Assembly (NCBI GenBank): GCA_035547395.1
Contig: DASZVA010000013.1
Span: 1 to 40,394 of the forward strand
DNA from: CALREJ01 sp035547395
GTDB lineage: Bacteria; Patescibacteriota; Gracilibacteria; Peribacterales; Peribacteraceae
Direction of reading: 5' to 3'
DNA: 40,394 nt
In this document: positions 15,826 through 22,986 of the stretch, piece after piece
How positions within the stretch are numbered: position 1 is the stretch's first letter
How the letters are laid out: each line of letters begins with the position of its first letter
Notes under the pieces: generated by a model
Databases searched by the model: none
What the model was told of the DNA's origin: nothing
What the model saw: the letters and a program-made list of their open reading frames with translations, nothing else
Position numbers and translations under genes: made by a program

Positions 15826-16247
15826 GATACCACCCGAAAGACATCGCCCGCGCCCTCGTGGACGTCGCACGCGATCCCGAAAATAAGAATCTCGGCGTCG
15901 AAATCGATGAGGCAGTGCGTCTGCTGCGTCTGCATAATCCCGGCAAATCCCTTCGATCTTTTCCGACTCTCGTCGAGCGCGTTCTGCGCAAAGCCGGCAT
16001 GGACGTCACTGCCGTGCTCATCACGCCGACGGGCGACGCGGGAACAGTCGCGAAAGGAATCGAGAAAGAACTGCAGAAGATCTATCATCAAAAGAACGTG
16101 CACCTGACACAGCAGGCGGACAAGGACATGATCGGCGGCGCGGTGCTGATCGTGAATGACGAGCGCTTCGACATCAGCGTTCCGGGCGCGCTCAACCGCC
16201 TGCGCGACTACCTCAAAGAATCGCCTCTCCAACTTTCTAGTCATTAA
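15822..16247 (+). CDS. atpH: F1F0 ATP synthase subunit delta (short form)
   Basis: 141 aa, shorter than the usual ~175-180. The C-terminal half is typical OSCP/delta: TAVLITPTGDAGTVAKGIEK, then KNVHLTQQADKDMIGGAVLI, then DERFDISVPGALNRLRDYL (family 'liGG..i..g....D.Sv...L..l'). The N-terminal helical bundle, which binds the alpha-subunit N-termini at the top of F1, is reduced to roughly 70 residues beginning MRYHPKDIARALVDVA. The ATG overlaps atpF (ATGA, 15822-15825). Its presence sets this operon apart from N-type ATPases, which lack delta. Confidence 0.9.
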   Translation: MRYHPKDIARALVDVARDPENKNLGVEIDEAVRLLRLHNPGKSLRSFPTLVERVLRKAGMDVTAVLITPTGDAGTVAKGIEKELQKIYHQKNVHLTQQADKDMIGGAVLIVNDERFDISVPGALNRLRDYLKESPLQLSSH

Positions 16248-16262
16248 TTTCCTCCATTCAGT

Positions 16263-17813
16263 ATGGCAACTCTCAGTGAGAACCTCATCAAGACCCTCGA
16301 AGAGCGCATCAACAGCTACAAGCCGGACGTAAAGCACGAGCATATCGGCGTCATCACCCAGATCGGTGACGGCATCGCCAAAATCTCGGGCCTGTCCAAG
16401 GTCGGCTCCAGCGAAATGATCGATTTCGGAAACGGAATTTTCGGAAGCGCGCTCAATCTGGAAGAAGATCAGGTCGGTGCCATCATTCTGGGGGATCCCA
16501 GCATGATCAAGGAAGGGGACACCGTGAAGGCGACGGGGAAAATTCTTTCCGTGCCCGTGGGCGACGCGCTCATCGGGCGCGTGGTGTCTCCCCTTGGGGA
16601 ACCCAAGGACGGCGGCCCCGCTATCCCGCTCAAGACGTTCTATCCGGTCGAAAAGATCGCACCGGGCGTCATCCAGCGCAAATCTGTCTCAACACCGATG
16701 CAGACGGGCATCACCGCCATCGACGCGATGATCCCGATCGGCCGCGGCCAGCGCGAGCTCATCATCGGAGACCGCCAGACGGGAAAGACCGCGATCGCGA
16801 TCGATGCGATCATCAACCAGAAAGAAACGCAGAAGTCGGATCGTCCCGTGATCTGCGTGTATGTCGCGATCGGCCAGAAGGAATCCAAAGTGGCGAAGAT
16901 CGTCACGGAACTTCAGAAGCACGGGGCGATGGACTACACGATCGTCGTCTCTGCGTCCGCGTCCGAATCCGCTGCGCTCTCCTACATCGCGCCGTTTGCA
17001 GGCACTGCCATGGCCGAGTATTTCGTCGATCAGGGAAAAGACGTGCTCGTCATCTACGACGACCTCTCGAAGCACGCGTGGGCGTACCGCCAGATTTCGC
17101 TGCTGTTGCGTCGTCCGCCGGGACGCGAGGCATATCCCGGAGACGTTTTCTATTTGCACTCTCGACTTCTTGAGCGCGCGGTGTGCCTCGATGAAAAATT
17201 CGGCGGCGGTTCTCTCACGGCACTCCCGATCATTGAAACGCAGGCCGGCGACGTTTCCGCGTACATCCCGACAAACGTCATTTCGATCACGGACGGACAG
17301 ATCTACCTCGAGTCCGATCTCTTTTACAAAGGCACGCGTCCGGCGGTGAACGTCGGTAATTCCGTGTCCCGCGTGGGGTCGGCCGCCCAGGTGAAATCGA
17401 TGAAGAAAGTGGCGGGGCGTCTGCGTCTCGATCTGGCGCAGTACCGTGAACTCGCCGTCTTCGCGCAGTTCGGATCGGACCTCGATCCCGCGACCCGCAA
17501 ACAGCTCGACCGCGGCTCGCGCCTGAGTGAGATTCTTAAGCAGGGCCAGTATCAGCCGCTTCCCGTCGGCGAACAGGTTGCGATGCTCTACGTGTCCGTC
17601 AACGGCTACATCGATGACGTGCCGGTTGCGCTGGTGAAACCGTTTATGGATGAGTTTCTTTCGATGCTCCGCTCCAAGCATTACACGATCATCGAAACAC
17701 TCTCCAAGGAAATCACGAAAGAAGCAGAAGAACAGCTGCAGCGGCTCAATGAATCCGCAAAGAAGGATTTTCTGGCGGCGCATGAGCGCAAGCAGACGGC
17801 GGATTCCAAGTAA
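16263..17813 (+). CDS. atpA: F1F0 ATP synthase subunit alpha
   Basis: 516 aa, normal. This is the non-catalytic nucleotide-binding subunit. The delta-binding N-terminal helix (LSENLIKTLEERINSYK) is present. Walker A GDRQTGKT is at 169-176, preceded by PIGRGQRELIIGD. The arginine finger lies in NVGNSVSRVGSAAQVKSM. The C-terminal helical domain ends EEQLQRLNESAKKDFLAAHE. It starts 15 nt after atpH; the leader is C/T-rich (TTCCTCCATTCAGT) with no Shine-Dalgarno. Confidence 0.98.
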   Translation: MATLSENLIKTLEERINSYKPDVKHEHIGVITQIGDGIAKISGLSKVGSSEMIDFGNGIFGSALNLEEDQVGAIILGDPSMIKEGDTVKATGKILSVPVGDALIGRVVSPLGEPKDGGPAIPLKTFYPVEKIAPGVIQRKSVSTPMQTGITAIDAMIPIGRGQRELIIGDRQTGKTAIAIDAIINQKETQKSDRPVICVYVAIGQKESKVAKIVTELQKHGAMDYTIVVSASASESAALSYIAPFAGTAMAEYFVDQGKDVLVIYDDLSKHAWAYRQISLLLRRPPGREAYPGDVFYLHSRLLERAVCLDEKFGGGSLTALPIIETQAGDVSAYIPTNVISITDGQIYLESDLFYKGTRPAVNVGNSVSRVGSAAQVKSMKKVAGRLRLDLAQYRELAVFAQFGSDLDPATRKQLDRGSRLSEILKQGQYQPLPVGEQVAMLYVSVNGYIDDVPVALVKPFMDEFLSMLRSKHYTIIETLSKEITKEAEEQLQRLNESAKKDFLAAHERKQTADSK

Positions 17814-17828
17814 TTCCTCATTCTCACA

Positions 17829-18767
17829 GTGGCGAACAACCTCCGCGATATCCGGCGAAAAATGAAGGCGACCAGGTCGACCAGGCAGGTTACGAAAGCC
17901 ATGGAACTCGTGTCCGCGTCCAAGATGCGAAAGGCCGTGAAGCATGCACAACAACTTCGCCGCTACGCGCTCTCCGCGTGGAAAATCCTGCAATCGATCG
18001 CGCACTCCAAGGGCAAGGAACCGCATCCGTTCACGACGGAAAAGCCGGTCAAAAACGTCCTGGCGATTCTGGTGTCGACGGACCGAAGCCTTTGCGGAAG
18101 CCTGAATTCCCAGATCTTCCGTGCCGCGACGCAATACGTAAACGGTTTGAAAGAGATCAAAACGTTTGAAAAGATCGATTTTCTGACAATCGGCCGCAAA
18201 GGCACGCAGTTCGTACAACGTCAGCATCACACGTCCGTTGCGGCGTTTCCGGCGCTCTCCAATCATCCGCAGTTCAAAGACATTCTGCCCATCGCAAAAG
18301 TGGCATTGGATGAATTTGCAAACGGCACGTACGATCACGTGGTTATTGTCTACACCGAATTCATTTCGGCGCTCGCGCAGGAAGCCACCGTCAAGCCGCT
18401 GTTGCCTTTTGCGGAATCCGACATGACGAAGATGATCGGCGGCATTTTTGAGCGTAAGAAACTCACCAAAGAAGAGCAGGAAATCGCGGAACAGAAAGAT
18501 CCGAACGTGTACGACTACACGTTTGAGCCGTCGCCGGAGGAAGTGCTCGACGTGATTCTGCCGCAGCTCACCGAGATCCAGATGTTCCATTCTGTTCTGG
18601 AATCGGCGGCCAGCGAATGGTCTGCACGCATGGTCGCGATGCGCAACGCGTCGGACAATGCCTCTGGCCTGCTCGATGACCTAACGCTGACGTACAACCA
18701 AACACGCCAGGCCATTATCACGGCCGAGCTCGCGGAGCTCTCCGCCAGCAAGGCGGCGCTGGATTAA
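17829..18767 (+). CDS. atpG: F1F0 ATP synthase subunit gamma
   Basis: 312 aa, GTG start at 17829. It forms the central rotating shaft. The N-terminal helix reads ANNLRDIRRKMKATRSTRQV then TKAMELVSASKMRKA, the most conserved part of gamma. The middle Rossmann-like domain contains ILVSTDRSLCGSLNSQI ('t.drGLcG.ln'). The C-terminal helix reads AARMVAMRNASDNA-like (SARMVAMRNASDNASGLLDD) followed by LTYNQTRQAIITAELAEL. Slightly longer than usual because of an insertion of about 20 charged residues around 210-230 (RKKLTKEEQEIAEQKDPNVY). It is the last gene of the operon; the stop lies 1 nt from the convergent glycosyltransferase gene, with no terminator between. Confidence 0.97.
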   Translation: MANNLRDIRRKMKATRSTRQVTKAMELVSASKMRKAVKHAQQLRRYALSAWKILQSIAHSKGKEPHPFTTEKPVKNVLAILVSTDRSLCGSLNSQIFRAATQYVNGLKEIKTFEKIDFLTIGRKGTQFVQRQHHTSVAAFPALSNHPQFKDILPIAKVALDEFANGTYDHVVIVYTEFISALAQEATVKPLLPFAESDMTKMIGGIFERKKLTKEEQEIAEQKDPNVYDYTFEPSPEEVLDVILPQLTEIQMFHSVLESAASEWSARMVAMRNASDNASGLLDDLTLTYNQTRQAIITAELAELSASKAALD

Positions 18768-18768
18768 A

Positions 18769-19485
18769 TCATCGAAAATCCTTGTGCTGCGGCGTCCACG
18801 GTTTGCCGCTGACCGCTTCTGAAATAAAATTCACGCCGTAGATCCAGCAGATGCGGGCGATTCCCTGAGCTTTGAGCCGGCGCGCCGACGTCCAAATGTA
18901 GAAGCGGGGATCGAAGAGGACTTTGCCGATGTGATGCAGCCTGCGTCCGGTGTTCGCGTCATCGCCGTAAAAGACGATGTTCGCGTCGAAGCCGCCGATC
19001 TTGTCGAGTGCGGATTTGCGCCCCGCAAAGTTGCCGCCGTAGACGACAAATCCCGTGAAGACGTGCGCGATCATTCCCAGGTATTTCCAGAGAATGTAGA
19101 CGAACGTGCGCTTGATGAAAGGCAGATCATAGTAATCATACGGGCCGCTTAAACCCACGACTTTCGGATTGCTGAAGACTTTCTGCAGTTCCTCGAACCA
19201 GCCGTCGGGAACGCGCGTGTCGGCGTCGATGGTCGCGATGATCTCGCCCTTCGCTTCCTTGAATCCCGCCTGTCGCGCGAAATTCGGCCCCTTCGTCGGC
19301 TCGCAAATCAGTCGCACTTTATGGTGATTGAATTCTCTGGTGATCTGATCCGTGTGATCCGTGCTCTTGTTGTCGACCACGATGACCTCGAGCAGGTTCT
19401 CATTGTCATGATCGACGATGCTCTGAAGACACGCGCCGAGATAGCGCTCTTCATTATAGGCCGGAATCACAATACTCACTTTCAT
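18769..19485 (-). CDS. Family 2 glycosyltransferase (first paralogue)
   Basis: 238 aa, GT-A fold. It should transfer a sugar from a nucleotide-sugar to a membrane lipid carrier or glycan; the acceptor is unknown. The N-terminus MKVSIVIPAYNEERYLGACL and VIVVDNKSTDHTDQI bind the nucleotide. The metal-binding DxD is in IATIDADTRVPDGW. An acceptor-side acid lies in FYGDDANTGRRL, where the ED/GDD plus RR pattern is typical of GT2. There are no clear transmembrane helices beyond one hydrophobic patch (FVYILWKYLGMIAHVFTGFV). Its ATG overlaps the stop of the DedA gene by 4 nt. It is clearly paralogous to 20103-20819, sharing SGPYDY/FDLP, GGNFA and the C-terminal VNFISE...HKDFR. Confidence 0.92.
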   Translation of the reverse strand: MKVSIVIPAYNEERYLGACLQSIVDHDNENLLEVIVVDNKSTDHTDQITREFNHHKVRLICEPTKGPNFARQAGFKEAKGEIIATIDADTRVPDGWFEELQKVFSNPKVVGLSGPYDYYDLPFIKRTFVYILWKYLGMIAHVFTGFVVYGGNFAGRKSALDKIGGFDANIVFYGDDANTGRRLHHIGKVLFDPRFYIWTSARRLKAQGIARICWIYGVNFISEAVSGKPWTPQHKDFR

Positions 19486-20096
19486 GAAAGAGTGCCGTTT
19501 TGCTGCTCACGCAGGAAAGTCCGCTTGATGTACAGCGAAAACGCTATGTATCCTACGATGATGAGAAGCAAAGCGCCAGCGATGATGTACTCCATATATT
19601 GAATGGAGTGCACCAGCACCTTGTACGATGAACCGAAATAGAATCCGATCACGAAGAGAACCACGTACTGCACCATCGTGATGGACAGCGTGTAGACGAC
19701 GTAGCGGCGAAACGGCAGATGCGAGAGTCCCGCACTCATGAGAAGCGGCATGCTGAATCCGTACGCCCATTTGGAAAAAAGCATCGCTTTGAACGTATGC
19801 GTCTTCCATAATCCTTCCATTTTCAGAAAACTTTTTTCGTTGATGCCGATGCGTTTTCCGAATTTACCCAGAAAAGACTTGAGGTTCGTATGTCTGCCGA
19901 GAGAGTAGTAGATCGTATCCGGAATCAAGTCGCAGAGAAGCAGCATTCCGTACGTCGGGAGAATGTCCAAATACCCGAGTGACGTCAGTAGTCCCGAGAG
20001 CAGTGCGACCATCGGGCCTCCCACCATCAGAGCGAGCGGCACGAACATCCAGTATTTATAAGCGATGATGATGCCGAGGACGGCGTCGGGTGACAT
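19482..20096 (-). CDS. DedA-family membrane protein (VTT domain)
   Basis: 204 aa, five to six hydrophobic segments. DedA signatures: a re-entrant N-terminal part (VPLALMVGGPMVALLSGLLT), the central GRHTNLKSFLGKFGKRIG after DLIPDTIYYSLG, and the KAMLFSKWAYGFSMPLLMSA with its conserved basic residue ahead of the second re-entrant loop (AGLSHLPFRRYVVYT). DedA proteins are now known to act as undecaprenyl-phosphate or phospholipid translocases. Sitting between two GT2 genes (6 nt downstream of one, overlapping the other by ATGA), it is a good candidate for recycling or flipping the lipid carrier used by those transferases; that is inference from context. Confidence 0.85.
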   Translation of the reverse strand: MSPDAVLGIIIAYKYWMFVPLALMVGGPMVALLSGLLTSLGYLDILPTYGMLLLCDLIPDTIYYSLGRHTNLKSFLGKFGKRIGINEKSFLKMEGLWKTHTFKAMLFSKWAYGFSMPLLMSAGLSHLPFRRYVVYTLSITMVQYVVLFVIGFYFGSSYKVLVHSIQYMEYIIAGALLLIIVGYIAFSLYIKRTFLREQQNGTLS

Positions 20097-20102
20097 AGGG
20101 AA

Positions 20103-20819
20103 TCAACGAATATCGGTATGAGTACGCGTGACGGGCTTGTGCAGGACGGACTCCGACACGTAGTTGGCGACGTAGATCGCGGCCGTCGTGAAGATGCCCT
20201 GTTTGCTGAGTCTGCGTCCGGATGTGTACATAAAGAATGCGGGGCTGAATCGCACTTTTCCCTGGCTATGCAGACGACGGGCGATGTCGGTGTCTTCGCC
20301 GTAGAATTCGATCGACGTGTCAAACCCGTTGATCTGTTCAAGCGCCGTTCGCTTCGCGACAAAATTCCCGCCGACGGCCATGAATTTGGTAATGAAGTAC
20401 GTAGGATAGGCCAGATACGTCCAGAAAATCTTCACACATACGCGCTGCCAATGGGGGAGATCGAAGAAATCGTACGGGCCGCTGAGGCAGACCAAGTTCG
20501 ACTCTTTGGAAAATTCTTTGTTGATGCGCTCAAACCATCCTTTATGCACCCGCGAGTCCGCATCAACGAACGCAAGCAGGTCGCCTTTCGATGAAATCAA
20601 ACCGCGCTGCCTGGCTGCGGTCAGACCCTTTTTCGGCTCATGCACGACCGTGACCCCGGGATATGATGATGCAATGGCGGCGGTCGAGTCGGTACTCGCG
20701 TTATCGACGACGATGATCTCACACACGTTTTCGGGGGCGTATGTCAAAACGCTTTCCAGGCAGTCTGAAATGTACTTTTCCTCATTATAAGCCGGAATAA
20801 CGACGCTGATTGAATTCAT
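20103..20819 (-). CDS. Family 2 glycosyltransferase (second paralogue)
   Basis: 238 aa, the same length as its paralogue at 18769-19485. N-terminal ISVVIPAYNEEKYISDCLES and IIVVDNASTDSTAAI, DxD in LAFVDADSRVHKGW, acceptor-side FYGEDTDIARRL, and C-terminal VANYVSESVLHKPV with THTDIR. The two enzymes differ mostly in the central acceptor-facing segment, so they probably act on related substrates one after another. It is the first gene of the GT2-DedA-GT2 operon. A TATGAT box lies 11 nt before the ATG (20831-20836), with no strong -35. Confidence 0.92.
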   Translation of the reverse strand: MNSISVVIPAYNEEKYISDCLESVLTYAPENVCEIIVVDNASTDSTAAIASSYPGVTVVHEPKKGLTAARQRGLISSKGDLLAFVDADSRVHKGWFERINKEFSKESNLVCLSGPYDFFDLPHWQRVCVKIFWTYLAYPTYFITKFMAVGGNFVAKRTALEQINGFDTSIEFYGEDTDIARRLHSQGKVRFSPAFFMYTSGRRLSKQGIFTTAAIYVANYVSESVLHKPVTRTHTDIR

Positions 20820-20830
20820 GTGTTCAGAGT

Positions 20831-20836
20831 ATCATA
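20831..20836 (-). promoter_or_regulatory. Candidate -10 box of the GT2-DedA-GT2 operon
   Basis: TATGAT on the minus strand, 11 nt before the ATG at 20819. The -35 region is poor (TTTTGA at about 16 nt). Confidence 0.3.
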
Positions 20837-20957
20837 GAAGGCTTCGGAAAGCTCAAAACTCCGTGCAATCTATGGACAATGTGTTGACCGACACGAATCA
20901 GTATGGCGAAGGTCATGACGGCGACCTCTATCGACGTGCGCATGCCAGTCGGGACGA

Positions 20958-21045
20958 TGGTGCCGCTGCTCGGACTTGAACCGAGACGACCAGTTACGGT
21001 CAGGGGATTTTAAGTCCCCCGTGTCTACCATTCCACCACAGCGGC
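20958..21045 (-). tRNA. tRNA-Leu (anticodon UAA)
   Basis: Complete type II tRNA on the minus strand. The acceptor stem GCCGCTG (21039-21045) pairs with CAGCGGC (20962-20968), followed by discriminator A and an encoded CCA (20958-20960). The D-arm is GGTGGAATGGTAGACACG. The anticodon stem GGGGA/TCCCC encloses loop CTTAAAA, giving anticodon TAA at 21010-21012. The long variable arm is GACC-GTAACT-GGTC, and the T-arm CTCGG-TTCAAGT-CCGAG. The long variable arm and UAA anticodon identify leucine. No intron. It could be read through from the sortase gene 72 nt upstream, as no separate strong promoter or terminator is visible. Confidence 0.97.
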
Positions 21046-21117
21046 AATGACTGTTTTATATGAAAGATCAGTGAAACATATGCATTCTATCGAACCTAAA
21101 CCCGAACCCCAACCCGA

Positions 21118-22422
21118 TCAGATCGGCAGCGACGACATCTTCATCTGCGGCAGATTTTCCTGCTGATGTTCGCCCACCTTCATCGGCTGGCCCGTAACGG
21201 GATCGACTTCCTGCGCCTGAATGACGAGGCGATGTAAGGCCGTGCCGACCGGCGTGCAGGTCATCAGGGTCGACACGCGTTCGTTGACCGGCTGATCCAG
21301 TACTGACACGTTGCTCGGATCGATCACTTTTTTCGCGGTCACCACGTAGCGGTATTTGTCGCCGCCGTAGTAAATCCAATACTCATCGCCGACGTTCAGG
21401 TCATCGAGCCGCGCGAAAACCGATTTGAATTTGCCCGGATCCCAGGGGAAATAGGAGCTGTGACCGGTGACGAAGAAATTGCCGGCCTGCCCCGGGCGCG
21501 CGGTGCCCGGATAATGGACGACGCCATCCTGCAGTCCTTTCTGAATGTCATCCTCCAGCCCTTTCCAGTTTTCGCTGATGAGATTGGTGCTCGGGGGATC
21601 CACGATCGGAACATTGAGATTCATCTTCGGGATTATCAGGCGGTTTTCCGGCGGTCCCACGGGCGGCAGATACGCCATCAGATTGCCGTCGCCGCCACCG
21701 GCCGTGGGCAGGCTCGGTATTTTTTTCAGTTTGTCCGCCAGATCCTGATTCAATGAATGGGACAGCAGTTTTCCGTCCGTTACCTGTTGCAGCGGATCGA
21801 CGTACGATTGCGCGATCGTCCAAAAACTCTGGAAGTTGAGCGAGACGAACAGGACCACGAAGAGCGACGCGAACGTCCCGCCGAAACGGACAATATCGAG
21901 CAGGAAAAGCACACCGCGGCCGTATTGTTTGGGCTGACTGTGTCGTCCCGGCACCCACACCGGCTGCGTCAGAAAATTCCACGCTCTGCGCGCGGAGGAT
22001 TCCACAACATCAAAAACGTTCCGGCTAAGAACGATACCGTCGCGCATGCTCGCTTCATACTGCGATGTGCTTTCGGAGACGAAATCGTTCGTCACGGATT
22101 GCACGTGTTCTCGCATCGAATGCCACAACTGCTGGCGCGATTCCTCCATCGCATTTTCGATCTGCTCTTCGACGGGTGCGGTCCACTCGCGAACAGGCGT
22201 CGTTTCCTCTTCATCCTTCACCATGTATTCCGGCGCCTCTTCCGCATCGAATGCCGCCCACGAAGGAATGCCCGGCTGTACTGCGGGAAGCGAGTACCAG
22301 CGGTTCTCTTCCATTTCGATCGGTTGCGGCTCCGACTTCTCTTCACGTTTCATTCCCGGAATAATGATGTTTCCGTTTTCGTCGTACTGCGCCCGGTGGT
22401 TGGCGTGATGTGGAGCTATCAA
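21118..22422 (-). CDS. Membrane-anchored sortase (transpeptidase)
   Basis: 434 aa from TTG 22422; an ATG at 22353 (residue 24) is an alternative, since TATACT (22426-22431) lies only 3 nt before the TTG. Residues 1-165 are charged, Glu-rich and presumably cytoplasmic. A transmembrane helix spans about 170-198. The extracytoplasmic sortase barrel spans about 258-405. The catalytic triad is visible: H321 in FFVTGHSSYF, C389 in STLMTCTPVG and R398 in ALHRLVIQA. RLIIPKMNLNVPIVD is the usual first strand. Sortases cleave a C-terminal sorting signal and attach the protein to an envelope amine. Candidate substrates in this window are the cohesin-FN3 and cupredoxin proteins with TG[SP]-helix-basic tails. 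The ~165-residue N-terminal cytoplasmic region is unusual; most sortases have a short one. Confidence 0.9.
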   Translation of the reverse strand: MIAPHHANHRAQYDENGNIIIPGMKREEKSEPQPIEMEENRWYSLPAVQPGIPSWAAFDAEEAPEYMVKDEEETTPVREWTAPVEEQIENAMEESRQQLWHSMREHVQSVTNDFVSESTSQYEASMRDGIVLSRNVFDVVESSARRAWNFLTQPVWVPGRHSQPKQYGRGVLFLLDIVRFGGTFASLFVVLFVSLNFQSFWTIAQSYVDPLQQVTDGKLLSHSLNQDLADKLKKIPSLPTAGGGDGNLMAYLPPVGPPENRLIIPKMNLNVPIVDPPSTNLISENWKGLEDDIQKGLQDGVVHYPGTARPGQAGNFFVTGHSSYFPWDPGKFKSVFARLDDLNVGDEYWIYYGGDKYRYVVTAKKVIDPSNVSVLDQPVNERVSTLMTCTPVGTALHRLVIQAQEVDPVTGQPMKVGEHQQENLPQMKMSSLPI

Positions 22423-22491
22423 GACAGTATAGCGGAAAACTCGCTGTTTTGCATGCCTGGAAGAGTGGAACTATACCATAAAATATGGTGT

Positions 22492-22521
22492 TTGATTATT
22501 TTAGGATCAGCCCTGTATACA
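22492..22521 (+). promoter_or_regulatory. Candidate promoter upstream of 22588-22986
   Basis: TTGATT (22492-22497), 18 nt, TATACA (22516-22521). The predicted start near 22529 would give a ~59 nt leader to ATG 22588. Confidence 0.35.
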
Positions 22522-22587
22522 GCGGTTTCATGGGTCTATTGACAGTTGCGCCCAAATCAGCAAAATGCCGCTGTTCCCCACCAAAAT

Positions 22588-22986
22588 ATGCTAGAAACCG
22601 TCGCTGAACAAATGCCGGATGAAGTGCAAGGATCGCCCGACGCCCTGGAAACGGTCATATTTAGAAGACTGCAGACAAGCCAGCATGATCTTCATAGCTT
22701 CCCGCATGTCATCAGCGGGGTGACCGGTTCGCCGACGCCATCACTGATCGATACAAAGCGTGAGGAATTTAGTATTAATATTCGGGAATGGAAAACGGCA
22801 ACGAGCAAAAAAATTCAAATGCTGCTCGCGGAAATAGAAATCTGCGGCGGGATGCTGCTTCAGCATCCGCCCCGCCAAACAATCTATGATAATCCGGACG
22901 CCCGGGAGCGTCTGTTTGTGGATCCGCGCATCTCAGACGAGGACGCCGCCGCCGACAACCTCGTCTCCTCGGTAGAGAACAAGTGA
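22588..22986 (+). CDS. Small hypothetical protein overlapping the mnmA 3' end
   Basis: 132 aa from ATG 22588 (an in-frame TTG exists at 22546). No family recognised, no signal peptide, no membrane helix. It is acidic and helical, with segments such as ALETVIFRRLQTSQHDLHSF and WKTATSKKIQMLLAEIEICG. Its last 54 nt overlap, in antisense, the C-terminal codons of mnmA, whose C-terminus is clearly genuine. No competing frame covers 22546-22932, which supports it being real, but codon evidence alone is modest. Similar short, charged, family-less proteins are encoded at 26801, 31483 and 36178. Confidence 0.45.
   Translation: MLETVAEQMPDEVQGSPDALETVIFRRLQTSQHDLHSFPHVISGVTGSPTPSLIDTKREEFSINIREWKTATSKKIQMLLAEIEICGGMLLQHPPRQTIYDNPDARERLFVDPRISDEDAAADNLVSSVENK

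Noticed and set aside
20874..20981. 35-codon plus-strand frame running into the tRNA-Leu gene
   Set aside because: No Shine-Dalgarno or promoter, and it ends inside the tRNA; likely chance.
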